A stretch of DNA of 64,000 nt. Origin: Rheinheimera maricola (lineage in GTDB: Bacteria; Pseudomonadota; Gammaproteobacteria; Enterobacterales; Alteromonadaceae). Each line of letters begins with the position of its first letter. Position 1 is the first letter of the stretch. Position numbers and translations under genes: made by a program. Where the stretch lies: assembly GCF_016918075.2 (NCBI RefSeq), contig NZ_JAERPS020000002.1:372001-436000 (forward strand), given 5' to 3'. This document shows, in pieces, positions 54,933-63,978 of the stretch. Below the pieces are notes generated by a model. The model did no database searches, had not been told where the DNA came from, and saw only the letters and a program-made list of their open reading frames with translations.

Positions 54933-56054
54933 TTAGTCAACGCTAAACACCGGCTGGCCGTTAACCCAGCTGGCCTGTACTTGCCATTCGTTATTTAGTA
55001 AAACCAAATCTGCCGCTGCCCCTGCCACCAATTTGCCCGCAGTATGACGGGCTAAAAATTGTGCCGGATACAACGAAGCCATACGTAGCGCTTCTTCCGG
55101 CACAATACCCAGGGAATCGATGGCGTAACGCACAGCGCCCGCCATATCCAATACCGAACCGGCCAAACGGCCCGCGGCATCGGTTAGTTTATTGCCTTCA
55201 CGCCGCACTTTCCCGGCAAAAAAATCAAATTCGTCGGCATCCGTGCCGACCGGTGACATAGCATCGGTTACCAGTATCACCTTACCTTTTGGCTTCGCGG
55301 CCAGCGCCACTTTGGCAGCGATGGGGTGCATGTGCTGGCCGTCGAAAATAACACCACACCAGCTGTTAGGGTCGGCCAGGGCCACCCCAACCATACCTGG
55401 CTCGCGCGATGTCAGCGCCGACATGGCATTGTATAAATGGGTAAAGCCGCTGGCGCCAGCAGCCAGTGCCGCCTGCACGGTTTCAGCATCGGCATTGGAA
55501 TGCCCCAGACAAACCACCACGTTCAGCGCGACCAATTGCCGGATTTGCTGCGGGCTGACATTTTCCGGCGCAACGGTAACCAGTTTTACCCCCAAATCCG
55601 TGCGGCCGTATAATGCCAACTCCTCGGCACTCAGCTGGCGGATATGTTGCTGCGGGTGTACGCCTTTTTTCGGCAGCGATAAATGCGGACCTTCAAAATG
55701 CACGCCGATAATGCCCGGTTCATGTGCCGCGATGGCTGCCGCAATCGCATCGGCGGCTTGCTGCATTACGGCAATACTGTCGGTGATTACCGTTGGCAGC
55801 ATTGCAGTAGTACCAAAGCGTGCATGCGCGTTAAACATGGTGCGCAATGTAGCTTGACTCGGCGCATTGTTAAACAACACGCCACCACCGCCATTCACCT
55901 GCACATCGATAAAGCCCGGCACCAACATCCCTGGCATTACCGCACCAGCAGCGGGCGCAATACTAGTGATCAGGCCATCTTGCATGTTTAGGGTTACATT
56001 ATTGAACCACTTCTCGCCGTCAAATAACCGGCTAACACTTAACTGCTGCATCAT
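54933..56054 (-). CDS. nagA: N-acetylglucosamine-6-phosphate deacetylase
   Basis: A 373-residue amidohydrolase that removes acetate from GlcNAc-6-phosphate. Landmarks: GMLVPGFIDVQVNGGGGVLFNNAPSQ, GVHFEGPHLSLPKKGVHPQQH (metal glutamate), CLGHSNADAETVQ and THLYNAMSAL (metal histidines) and the catalytic aspartate in ILVTDAMSPVG. E. coli NagA is 382 residues. It lies between the SIS deaminase and nagP in the same direction. The ATG at 56054 or the adjacent one is equally possible. Confidence 0.96.
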   Translation of the reverse strand: MMQQLSVSRLFDGEKWFNNVTLNMQDGLITSIAPAAGAVMPGMLVPGFIDVQVNGGGGVLFNNAPSQATLRTMFNAHARFGTTAMLPTVITDSIAVMQQAADAIAAAIAAHEPGIIGVHFEGPHLSLPKKGVHPQQHIRQLSAEELALYGRTDLGVKLVTVAPENVSPQQIRQLVALNVVVCLGHSNADAETVQAALAAGASGFTHLYNAMSALTSREPGMVGVALADPNSWCGVIFDGQHMHPIAAKVALAAKPKGKVILVTDAMSPVGTDADEFDFFAGKVRREGNKLTDAAGRLAGSVLDMAGAVRYAIDSLGIVPEEALRMASLYPAQFLARHTAGKLVAGAAADLVLLNNEWQVQASWVNGQPVFSVD

Positions 56055-56094
56055 TACTTATTACCGTGTCATTCGCTGCATCTTTGCAGCTGAG

Positions 56095-57093
56095 TTATAC
56101 CGTTTTAGTGACTTTATTTAAGCCTGGCGGCGCGTCCGGGTTAATCCCCCGGCGACGAGCGACCACTTCTACATCCAGATAAAACCGCTGCAGTATCAAC
56201 AACGGCAGCACTCTGGCATCAGCAACCACAGCACGGTGATGCAACTGCACCACCGCTGCGCCGCGACTTTGCACATCGGCTATTTGTGCGCGATGAGCGT
56301 TTAACGTCTCATCTTCTACAGTCACATCAACGATAGCAAACTGATTTTTCACCAGTGTCACCGGGCCATGTAAAAACTCTGCACTGGAAAAGGCTTCAGC
56401 ATGAATGCCACAGACTTCTTTTAATTTCAGCGCAATTTCACGCGCAATGGCATACCCCAAACCCCGACCTAACACCACCAAATGCGCGACGTTATTTAAC
56501 GCCTCGGCAGTTAGCTGCGCCGGCAACGCAATTGCTGCCGCTAAGCTTTGCGGCAACTGCAGCACAGCCTGTTGCAACGCTTTATTGCCTGACCACACCG
56601 CTACCAGCTGCAAAATTGCACTCAAGGTCGCCAGATAACTTTTTGTCGCTGCTACGGCTTTTTCAGCACCGACATGCAACGGCAGCACAAAGTGCGCCTG
56701 CTCCGCCAGTGGTGATGAGGTGTCATTGACCAGCGCCACTACCATAGCACCGCTGCGCTTTGCCATTTCTACCTGCGCCAGAATATCCGGGCTACGGCCA
56801 GACTGAGAAATCACTAACACCAGTGCATCGGCCAGCTGCAAGGTTTTGTTGTACACACTGGCAATAGACGGCGCGGCAGCGGCTACCGGCAGGCCTAGTT
56901 CTATTTCAATTAAATATTTGGCAAAAACCCCTGCATGATCGGATGAGCCGCGCCCTACCATGTAAACAAACTTGGGGCCACGCTGGCGAATTTGCGCCAC
57001 TACCTGCTCTACCGTTGCTGCATTGGCTGCAAGTTGTTCGGCAATCCGAGTTGGGGCTTCGGTGGCTTCCAGAGCCATAATACTGTTGCTCAT
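56095..57093 (-). CDS. nagB-II: SIS-domain glucosamine-6-phosphate deaminase (NagB-II type)
   Basis: A 332-residue protein with two SIS domains (~35-170 and ~190-320): phosphosugar contacts in VGRGSSDHAGVFAKY and SQSGRSPDILAQV, then VVLGRGLGYAIAREIALKLKEVCG. It resembles the isomerase half of GlmS without the glutaminase half. In Shewanella this NagB-II replaces classical NagB, converting GlcN-6-P to fructose-6-P and ammonia. Its place between nagK and nagA supports that. The start follows nagK by 12 bp. Confidence 0.92.
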   Translation of the reverse strand: MSNSIMALEATEAPTRIAEQLAANAATVEQVVAQIRQRGPKFVYMVGRGSSDHAGVFAKYLIEIELGLPVAAAAPSIASVYNKTLQLADALVLVISQSGRSPDILAQVEMAKRSGAMVVALVNDTSSPLAEQAHFVLPLHVGAEKAVAATKSYLATLSAILQLVAVWSGNKALQQAVLQLPQSLAAAIALPAQLTAEALNNVAHLVVLGRGLGYAIAREIALKLKEVCGIHAEAFSSAEFLHGPVTLVKNQFAIVDVTVEDETLNAHRAQIADVQSRGAAVVQLHHRAVVADARVLPLLILQRFYLDVEVVARRRGINPDAPPGLNKVTKTV

Positions 57094-57105
57094 TGCTGTT
57101 GTTAC

Positions 57106-58020
57106 CTATGACGATATCACGAGAGATTGCGCTTGGCTGCGTTGACGCGCAAACCAAACCGCACCGAGCTCCGGCGTTTGTAGTGCCGGAGTAACCTGTT
57201 GCTGCACTGCAGCGGGTAAATAGGGCAGCAGTTTGTGTGCCAGCCCGCCAATAAACGATAGCCGCGGTGGTTGCACGCTAAGCAAGCGTTGCGCTATGGC
57301 GGCAATAAACGCCGCCCCCTGCTCTACCAGTTGCAATGCCACGGCGTCACCCGCCTCGGCGGCAATAAATACCAGCGGCGCGAACTTCGCATACGTTGTC
57401 GGGGTGGCATGCATAAAGTGCGATACCAGACCAATGCTATCGGTTACGGCCAGCTCCTGCAGCAACAGCGCTGTCATTTGTGTCGCTGGCGCCAGCTGGT
57501 CCATACTGAGTAACACTTTATGCAGCAATTGCATACCAAACCAGGCACCACTGCCATTGTCGCCATAAGGGAAGCCATGGCCACCCACCTCCAATAACTG
57601 GCCATTTACTGCCGCCAGGCCGCAAGAACCGGTACCGACAATAATCACAGCACCATCCTGCCCCTGGTGCGCACCAACACAGGCAATATGCAAATCACTG
57701 GTGAGATGTAGCGTTTTAAATGGATGCTGCCAGTCGGTAAATAGCTGGTAGTACTGCGGCACATTAACCCCCGCCAGGCCAGCGCCTGCGGTTAACCGCG
57801 ACATATCATTAAACGCCAGGCCGGCGCAGGTTAGCGCCTGTTGTGTCGCTGATAGAATAGAATCGGTTGCCACCTTCATCCCGCGTAGTGGGTTAGCCGG
57901 GCCGGACAACCCCTCGCCGAGAATTTGCTGATCTGACGATACAATAACGGCGCGGCATTTACTGCCACCGCCGTCTATCCCCAAGTACAAAGGCGTATCG
58001 GCCTTCAGCATCGCTTTCAT
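57106..58020 (-). CDS. nagK: N-acetylglucosamine kinase, BadF/BadG family
   Basis: A 304-residue ASKHA-fold kinase. The phosphate-1 loop is LYLGIDGGGSKCRAVIV; other elements are GAGLAGVNVPQYYQ, IIVGTGSCGLAAVN and GGHGFPYGDNGSGAWFG. It phosphorylates GlcNAc taken in by NagP. It is the first gene of the nagK-nagB-nagA-nagP-nagX operon, with GAGG eight bases before the ATG. A NagR-like operator lies about 95 bp upstream, shared with the divergent hexosaminidase. Confidence 0.94.
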   Translation of the reverse strand: MKAMLKADTPLYLGIDGGGSKCRAVIVSSDQQILGEGLSGPANPLRGMKVATDSILSATQQALTCAGLAFNDMSRLTAGAGLAGVNVPQYYQLFTDWQHPFKTLHLTSDLHIACVGAHQGQDGAVIIVGTGSCGLAAVNGQLLEVGGHGFPYGDNGSGAWFGMQLLHKVLLSMDQLAPATQMTALLLQELAVTDSIGLVSHFMHATPTTYAKFAPLVFIAAEAGDAVALQLVEQGAAFIAAIAQRLLSVQPPRLSFIGGLAHKLLPYLPAAVQQQVTPALQTPELGAVWFARQRSQAQSLVISS

Positions 58021-58112
58021 CCTTTTAACCTCATGGCAATGTAGTGTGCAAACAACTACTGCCGTTTGCTCTGGTGCTGTATCGTTTTGTTGGTAACTAG
58101 TACCATCGCAAA

Positions 58113-58130
58113 ATTGACAGCGTTGTCATT
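58113..58130. promoter_or_regulatory. Candidate NagR operator
   Basis: ATTGACAGCGTTGTCATT is an 18-bp near-palindrome matching the NagR consensus I recall for Shewanella-type genomes (AATGACAGCGCTGTCATT) at 16 of 18 positions. It lies between divergent nagK and hexosaminidase genes and overlaps the -35 of the latter, as expected for a LacI-family repressor. No nagR gene is in the window. Confidence 0.75.
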
Positions 58131-58150
58131 TTTCAAAATTAGCATATAAT
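58123..58150 (+). promoter_or_regulatory. Sigma-70 promoter of the hexosaminidase gene
   Basis: A -35 TTGTCA (58123-58128) and a perfect -10 TATAAT (58145-58150) are 16 bp apart, with the ATG 56 bases downstream. The -35 is inside the candidate NagR operator. Confidence 0.7.
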
Positions 58151-58205
58151 AATTCTGACAAATAACAAGTGTCTTGTTTAAAAATTAAACTTAAAGGTAA
58201 GCGCG

Positions 58206-60776
58206 ATGAGACAATTAGTATTAGTGCTACTGTGGTGTTCTTTGCCTGCTGCCGCGGCATTTACCCAACCGCAACTGGCCGAATTCGCCCGTCAAAGCAC
58301 CATAAAATTTGCTGTGCAATCGAACCAGCTGGCCGAGCCGATGCGCTTTAATGCCGACATTGTGCTGCAAAACGGCTCAAACATCGCGCTGCCCAAAGGA
58401 GAGCATGACTGGCAGCTTTACTTTCATCTAATCCGTCGTATCGACACAACAGAGCAACACGGCTTAAGCATAGAGCATGTGCAGGGTGATTTGCACCGGA
58501 TCCGCCCCACTGCGCGCTTTAACGGCCTGGCACCGGCACAACAACTAACACTGTCATTTAGCTCGGCTCCGTGGATGGTTAGCTACAGTGATTTTATGCC
58601 GCGCGCCTTTATTGTTGCCGCCAACTTGCAACCTGAAGTGTTCGCCAATACCGACAGTGAAGATTTCAGCCACTTTGTGCTGCCATTACAAACGCCAGCG
58701 CAACTGCAACGTAACTTTGGCGAAGCCGACCAGGTCGCCATTGTTGATGCTGCCAGGCGCTATAAACACAATGCCGCAATGTTAAACGGCATCGCCAACG
58801 CCGACAGCCACCAGCGTATTATTCCCAAACCGCTGCAGGCAAAGTTTGGCAAGCGGCACACCACACTGACTGCTGACTGGCAGTTGCAGTTTAGCGGCCG
58901 TCTGACCAACGAAGCGCAATTTTTACAACAACAATTGCAGCCACTGGGCCTGCAGCTGGGTGACAGTGCCGCTACCAGCGCAAACAAAACCGCCATACTC
59001 AGTCTCAGCGTAGACACGACACTAGCACTTGGCCCAGAAAGCTACCAACTCAGCATCAGTGACCATAGTATCAGTATTCGTGGTACAGATAATGCGGGGG
59101 TGTTTTATGCCATTCAGTCGCTGTTAGCGCTGGCCCAGCCAGAGCAAAACGCGGTGCTGTTACCGCAAGCCGACATAACTGATCAACCCCGCGCCTCCTG
59201 GCGTGGTATGCATTACGATATGGCACGCAACTTTCACAGCAAAGCCGTCACGTTGCGGCTGATAGATAACATGGCCCGCTACAAACTAAATAAATTGCAT
59301 TTGCACCTGACTGAAGATGAAGGCTGGCGCTTGCAGATCCCTGGCTTGCCGGAGCTGACAGAAATAGGTGCCAAACGTTGCTTTGATTTATCTGAGCAGC
59401 ACTGCCTACTTACCCAGCTTGGCACCGGGCCGCATGCCTCAGGTTCTGGCAATGGCTACTACAGCACCGCAGATTTTATTGAAATATTGCGCTACGCTGC
59501 CGCGCGCCATATTGAAGTGATCCCAGAAATTGACTTGCCCGGCCATGCCCGTGCCGCCATTGTTGCCATGCGTGCCCGCTATAACAGATTGATGGCCGCC
59601 GGTCAGCCCGAGGCCGCCCGCCAGTACTTGCTGTCAGATCCGCACGACAGCTCGCAGTACCTGAGTGTGCAAAACTACAACGACAATGCCGCCAACGTGT
59701 GTCTGGCGTCCACTTATGCCTTTGTTGACAAAGTGCTGTATGAACTGCAGCAACTATACCGCCAGGCCGGGCAAACGCTGCAAGTTTTCCATATGGGCGG
59801 CGACGAGGTAGCCGCTGGTGCCTGGCAGGGTTCAGCGGCCTGCCAGCAGTTATTTCAGCAGCCCGACAATGGCGTCGCTGGCGTGGCCGATTTAAAACCG
59901 TATTTTGTCAGCCGGGTCGCAACATTGACCGCTCAACGCGGCCTTGCGTTGGCTGGCTGGGAAGATGGCTTAATGTATGACCGGCAAAATACGTTTAACC
60001 GCAGCCAATTTGCTAACAAGCAGGTTATCGCCAATGCCTGGGACAACATCTGGGAATGGGGCGTAGCCGATCGCGCCTACCGGTTGGCCAACAACGGTTA
60101 TCAGGTGGTGCTATCGCCCGGTACCCATCTGTATTTTGACCATCCGCACGAAGCACATCCGCAGGAGCGCGGCTATTACTGGGCCACACGATTTACCAGC
60201 ATCGACAAGGTGTTTGGTTTTATGCCGGATAACCTGTACGCCAATGCTGATACCACCCGCAGCGGCGCGGCTATTGGCGATTTAGAGAAACTGGTCGGCC
60301 GCCAACTGCCGGCCTTACAGCAGCCTGATAACATCCTGGGCATTCAGGGCCAGGTCTGGAGCGAGACTATCCGTACCGCTGAGCAGCTGGAACATATGAT
60401 CTACCCGCGTTTACTGGCATTGGCCGAACGCGCCTGGCATAAAGCAAACTGGGAGCAGCACAACAATAGCGCGTTGCGTAAAGCAGACTGGCAGCAATTC
60501 GCCAACCGTTTGGGCCAGATTGAGCTAACGCGGCTGGCAGTTGCTGAAAGTAGCTTTTACCTGCCGCCACCGGGCGTAATTAATACTGCCAAAGGTATGC
60601 TGGCCAACGTGGCGTTGCCGGGAATAGCAATAGAATACAGCCTTGATCACGGTGCCAGCTGGCAGCAGTACCAAGTTGCGGTATTAACCGACACCAACTC
60701 AGTATGGTTCCGTAGCCGCAAGCAGCAGCAAGTTAGCAGAGTGGTCGTAAGCGAGAAGGCAGTAACAGATAACTAG
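58206..60776 (+). CDS. hex: Beta-N-acetylhexosaminidase, GH20 family
   Basis: An 856-residue exported hydrolase releasing GlcNAc from chitooligosaccharides. Signal peptide MRQLVLVLLWCSLPAAAA; an N-terminal carbohydrate-binding-like domain (~25-185), a GH20b domain (~195-310) and the catalytic TIM barrel from ~320 (SWRGMHYDMARNFHSKAVT). The catalytic pair D533-E534 is in FHMGGDEVAAGAW; substrate tryptophans occur in NAWDNIWEWG and QVWSETIRT. A C-terminal chitobiase-like domain follows ~770. It is divergent from the nag operon and shares its operator, so chitin breakdown and GlcNAc use are co-induced. Confidence 0.95.
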   Translation: MRQLVLVLLWCSLPAAAAFTQPQLAEFARQSTIKFAVQSNQLAEPMRFNADIVLQNGSNIALPKGEHDWQLYFHLIRRIDTTEQHGLSIEHVQGDLHRIRPTARFNGLAPAQQLTLSFSSAPWMVSYSDFMPRAFIVAANLQPEVFANTDSEDFSHFVLPLQTPAQLQRNFGEADQVAIVDAARRYKHNAAMLNGIANADSHQRIIPKPLQAKFGKRHTTLTADWQLQFSGRLTNEAQFLQQQLQPLGLQLGDSAATSANKTAILSLSVDTTLALGPESYQLSISDHSISIRGTDNAGVFYAIQSLLALAQPEQNAVLLPQADITDQPRASWRGMHYDMARNFHSKAVTLRLIDNMARYKLNKLHLHLTEDEGWRLQIPGLPELTEIGAKRCFDLSEQHCLLTQLGTGPHASGSGNGYYSTADFIEILRYAAARHIEVIPEIDLPGHARAAIVAMRARYNRLMAAGQPEAARQYLLSDPHDSSQYLSVQNYNDNAANVCLASTYAFVDKVLYELQQLYRQAGQTLQVFHMGGDEVAAGAWQGSAACQQLFQQPDNGVAGVADLKPYFVSRVATLTAQRGLALAGWEDGLMYDRQNTFNRSQFANKQVIANAWDNIWEWGVADRAYRLANNGYQVVLSPGTHLYFDHPHEAHPQERGYYWATRFTSIDKVFGFMPDNLYANADTTRSGAAIGDLEKLVGRQLPALQQPDNILGIQGQVWSETIRTAEQLEHMIYPRLLALAERAWHKANWEQHNNSALRKADWQQFANRLGQIELTRLAVAESSFYLPPPGVINTAKGMLANVALPGIAIEYSLDHGASWQQYQVAVLTDTNSVWFRSRKQQQVSRVVVSEKAVTDN

Positions 60777-60795
60777 TTAGATTTAACATCTACAA

Positions 60796-60824
60796 GCAGA
60801 CAACAGCCGCTGGCTGTTGTCTGC
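60796..60824. terminator. Hairpin between convergent hexosaminidase and sapC
   Basis: GCAGACAACAGCC and GGCTGTTGTCTGC form a perfect 13-bp stem with a three-base loop. There is no T-run on either side, so it may act by blocking read-through or stabilising 3' ends. Confidence 0.55.
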
Positions 60825-60835
60825 CTGAAAGTGGC

Positions 60836-61543
60836 TTAACTGGCGTCAGCGATTTTCTTAACCAGTTTTTGTGTGTGTTGCAAAGACATCAGCTGGGCAT
60901 ACATCGCAGTTAAATAACCATTCTTGCGCAATTCAAGGAAGGTTTCGTCACTCAGTTCGTTCAGCTTCGGCTCATCAATCAAATAAATACCATTAATACG
61001 ACGCTCTTCGCCGTTGATATTCAGCGTCAGCACCTGTTCTTTAATCAGCTCCAGGCTTTGTAGTTTTTCCACAAAATTACGCGTGACAATGCCCATATCA
61101 ACGTACTCAGCCATTTGCTGCTTACGGTTAGCCAAAAACTCACTTTCGCTGCCATCGTCATTAAATAATGCCGTGCCTTCCGCCTGACCTACGCGCTCAG
61201 ACGCTTCATCCAGCGCAACCAGCAAGCGATCGCCATCCGGCTTATCTTTTACCAAAACTAACGGGTAGTTACGGATAGCGCGAGGCACATAAAGTGCTTG
61301 CCAATCATTACCCTGCATAAAAAGGTTTTGCTGCGCCGATAAACCCAACATGGCAACAGGCTGATAGGTTTCATTCGCTTTTACAAATACGATTGGAAAT
61401 TCGGCACCGGCAACGACAAATTCATGCACTACCACCGGCAGCATGTGCTCGCCGCTGATATGAGAAAAGGCATTGCTATTATTAATTTTTGTTGCGGCGT
61501 GCTGGTCTTTATTCAATGGCACGATTTTTGGTGTGGAAGTCAT
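60836..61543 (-). CDS. SapC family protein
   Basis: A 235-residue cytosolic protein matching the SapC family (EFPIVFVKANETYQPVAMLGLSAQQNLFM, VPRAIRNYPLVLV, ALFNDDGSESEFLANRKQQMAEYV). SapC was named from a Campylobacter S-layer locus, but in Alteromonadales and Caulobacterales it is typically linked to TonB-receptor/chitin or carbohydrate clusters, with unknown biochemistry. It lies beside the hexosaminidase and close to a cupin-8 and TonB receptor pair, fitting that pattern. A long inverted repeat lies 36-88 bases upstream. Confidence 0.85.
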   Translation of the reverse strand: MTSTPKIVPLNKDQHAATKINNSNAFSHISGEHMLPVVVHEFVVAGAEFPIVFVKANETYQPVAMLGLSAQQNLFMQGNDWQALYVPRAIRNYPLVLVKDKPDGDRLLVALDEASERVGQAEGTALFNDDGSESEFLANRKQQMAEYVDMGIVTRNFVEKLQSLELIKEQVLTLNINGEERRINGIYLIDEPKLNELSDETFLELRKNGYLTAMYAQLMSLQHTQKLVKKIADAS

Positions 61544-61578
61544 AAACTGCTCTTTATTCTGTTCATAGATTTGAGAAG

Positions 61579-61630
61579 TGCTGATGGTTATGTTGTTTTT
61601 CTAACCCAGATACTCCTGACACCATCAGCA
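61579..61630. repeat. Inverted repeat upstream of sapC
   Basis: TGCTGATGGT (61579-61588) and ACCATCAGCA (61621-61630) are perfect 10-bp arms around 32 bases. They lie in the sapC 5' region on the minus strand and could be an operator pair or leader hairpin. Sequence unlike the NagR site. Confidence 0.45.
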
Positions 61631-61823
61631 GTGCGGGCTTATCATGCGCTAAGTTGGCAACGGGATCAACAGCACATCTGTAGTAAACTGATTCAGGTAA
61701 TTTAATCTGTTATTTGGCCTCATTTTTTTATCAAAAAATAACGTCTATGCCGGTCAGTTTGCACTAGAAAAATCCGCACTAAGCCGATATAACTGTGCGG
61801 CAGTGCATTTACAGGCGCAAAAC

Positions 61824-62888
61824 GTGCAGCAAAAATTAAAAACTTATCCTTGGGTGTGGTTACTCTGGTTGGCGGGCTTCTATACCGTGTGGCTGTACCT
61901 GGTGCTGGTTTTGGGTTACTGGCCAGAGGCTAAAGCACACTGGCCAATTGCAGTTGCCATGGCAATTGGTAGTTATGCCGCCGGTGCAACGCCAATGGGC
62001 GGTGGCACCGTAGGCTTCCCTGTGCTGGTGTTGTTGTTTGAATTACCCGCCACGCTGGGGCGTGACTTTAGTTTTGCGGTGCAAGCCATAGGCATGACCA
62101 GCGCCAGCATTTTCATTTTAGCGCGACGCCAACCCATTGCCTGGGCCATGTTAAAGGGCGCCATGCTGGGCAGCCTGATCGGCACCCCACTGGGCATCTG
62201 GTTTATCGCACCTTATATTCCCGAATTATGGATAAAACTGGTCTTTGCTGTGGTATGGGCCAGTTTTGGCATTTTGCATCTGTATCGTGTCAATGAAATA
62301 GCCCACCACAGTGGTATGACAGAGATTAATGAAAAATGGGACTTTAACATTGGCTGCTGGATTGGGTTGCTGTCAGGCGCAGCCGTTGCAGCCGTAACCG
62401 GCGTCGGTATCGATATGGTACTTTACACCGCTCTGGTGTTGCTGTGCCGCACCGATTTGAAAATAGCCATTCCTACCTCCGTAATTATTATGGCATTTAC
62501 TTCAGTGTTGGGGGTACTGGTGAAAAATCTAACCACCGGCATGCAATCGGGAGTGTTTGAAAACTGGCTTGCCGCAGCGCCGGTTGTGGCGCTGGGCGCG
62601 CCATTAGGAGTGTATATCGTAGCGTTAATTGGCCGTAAACCCACGTTGTTGGTGGTGGCATTTTTATGTGTAATGCAGTATTTATGGACTATGTATAGTG
62701 AACACGACCACCTGGGATTAACCGGCATGTTGTTGTCAGCTCTAGCCGTAATTCTGTGTTTAATCGGCTTTGAGCAACTACGCTGCTGGGGCAAGAGACG
62801 GAACGCTTTGCCAAAAGCCGCAAAGATTTATCCCATCCCACAAAGAAAACCACCACAAAGCATTGGTAGCTCTACTGACGCTATTTAA
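61824..62888 (+). CDS. TauE/SafE family membrane permease
   Basis: About 354 residues (361 if an upstream GTG at 61803 is used). Eight or so hydrophobic helices with the family motif SYAAGATPMGGGTVGFPVLVLLF near the N-terminus and GAAVAAVTGVGIDMVLYTALVLL in the second half, the two inverted repeats of TauE/SafE sulfite/sulfonate-type exporters. I prefer the GTG at 61824 because AGGC is seven bases before it. The substrate is unknown. Its end overlaps the convergent cupin gene by eight bases. Confidence 0.85.
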   Translation: MQQKLKTYPWVWLLWLAGFYTVWLYLVLVLGYWPEAKAHWPIAVAMAIGSYAAGATPMGGGTVGFPVLVLLFELPATLGRDFSFAVQAIGMTSASIFILARRQPIAWAMLKGAMLGSLIGTPLGIWFIAPYIPELWIKLVFAVVWASFGILHLYRVNEIAHHSGMTEINEKWDFNIGCWIGLLSGAAVAAVTGVGIDMVLYTALVLLCRTDLKIAIPTSVIIMAFTSVLGVLVKNLTTGMQSGVFENWLAAAPVVALGAPLGVYIVALIGRKPTLLVVAFLCVMQYLWTMYSEHDHLGLTGMLLSALAVILCLIGFEQLRCWGKRRNALPKAAKIYPIPQRKPPQSIGSSTDAI

Positions 62889-63888
62889 GCTGCTTAATAA
62901 GCCATTCTCTAATATTTTTTTCCCTGCTAGCGGAAAGCGTTCCCAAGATACCGCTGTGTTTTTCAGGCAGATGGCTGACAGGATCAACCTCCGCATGAAA
63001 AGCAAAATGATTGAACAGCGCCTGCCAGTGCTTACGTTGGTGCTGCGGTATTTGCTGCAAAGTAAGCAATGTATGCAACAGACTGTCAAATGGTGAGTTT
63101 GGTTGAGCATCATCACCCAATGACCCGCCCCACCAATAATTAATCAGAATATTTACCGCTGACAATGACTCCACATGATGCCACCACAGAGTAGGAATAT
63201 AGAGCACATCACCGGGCTCCAGCTCAGCGACTAAAGCGACATTAAGTGCTTGCTTAAACCTTGGATGCTTAACGAAATCTGGCGCAGCCAGATCGACCAT
63301 ACTAACAGGTGCACCCGCCGGTGTGTAATCCAACGGACCGATATACAGGTTACTCACTTGGTCTGGTGGAAATAGCGTAAATCGGCGACGTCCAGCTACG
63401 ACACATGCCAGATTGTCGGCATGATCAAAGTGCGCAGGTACGACAATTCGATTACCCAACCAGATCCGTGGGCAGGTATTAGATGGCAATAGAACCATAG
63501 TATTTTGCTGGCTGAAAGCCGGTAGACAAAGGTCCGTTCGGGCACTTTGCACGGCAATATGTAGCGCATCAGATTTACCATTAAGCTTCCGCAGCTCGTT
63601 TATCACCGCAGATATTGGCGCTTTGTGCCGTTCAAAATTAAAACCTGTAAGATCATCGTTGTAGCTAAGACGGCCTTTAGTATCGGGATGTGCCAATACG
63701 GTGTTAACTTCGGTTTTATTATCCAGCGTTGCAAAATAGTGCTGCAGCGCTAAGTCAGATTGCAAAGCCGCTTGCACCGCAGGCCAATGCCGCACCGCTT
63801 GGCGCAATATAGCTGGTTGATGTAATGGCAGAATGTCCTGCTGAAAACACGCTTCATCAACATTATGCCATTCGGTCACCGCAACCAT
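62881..63888 (-). CDS. Cupin-8 (JmjC-like) Fe(II)/2-oxoglutarate-type protein
   Basis: A 335-residue cupin-like protein of the JmjC/FIH type. The iron-ligand H-x-D is in VPAHFDHADNLACVVAGRRRF, the distal His in YIPTLWWHHVESL; the N-terminal segment LHQPAILRQAVRHWPAVQ is also typical. In Alteromonadales and Caulobacterales these lie with TonB receptors, SapC and tryptophan halogenase-like genes in carbohydrate-utilisation loci; their target is not established. The ATG at 63888 follows AGAGG; an open stretch of 17 codons upstream lacks support. A terminator separates it from the upstream TonB receptor. Confidence 0.85.
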   Translation of the reverse strand: MVAVTEWHNVDEACFQQDILPLHQPAILRQAVRHWPAVQAALQSDLALQHYFATLDNKTEVNTVLAHPDTKGRLSYNDDLTGFNFERHKAPISAVINELRKLNGKSDALHIAVQSARTDLCLPAFSQQNTMVLLPSNTCPRIWLGNRIVVPAHFDHADNLACVVAGRRRFTLFPPDQVSNLYIGPLDYTPAGAPVSMVDLAAPDFVKHPRFKQALNVALVAELEPGDVLYIPTLWWHHVESLSAVNILINYWWGGSLGDDAQPNSPFDSLLHTLLTLQQIPQHQRKHWQALFNHFAFHAEVDPVSHLPEKHSGILGTLSASREKNIREWLIKQLK

Positions 63889-63916
63889 GTTTCTAACCTC
63901 TTTTAATAGCGGAAAA

Positions 63917-63952
63917 AATAAAGGTTGATGCTGCAGCACAGCATCAACCTTT
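63917..63952 (-). terminator. Terminator after the TonB-dependent receptor
   Basis: AAAGGTTGATGCTG and CAGCATCAACCTTT form a perfect 14-bp stem around CAGCA. Read on the minus strand it is followed by ATTTTTTCC, ending the receptor transcript before the cupin gene. Confidence 0.88.
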
Positions 63953-63978
63953 ACAACTATATTGAACGTGTTACTAAA

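Noticed and set aside
55192-55857. Open frame of 221 codons antisense to nagA
   Set aside because: The nagA frame is conserved throughout; the opposite frame is Ala/Ser/Cys-rich low-complexity sequence typical of a shadow frame.
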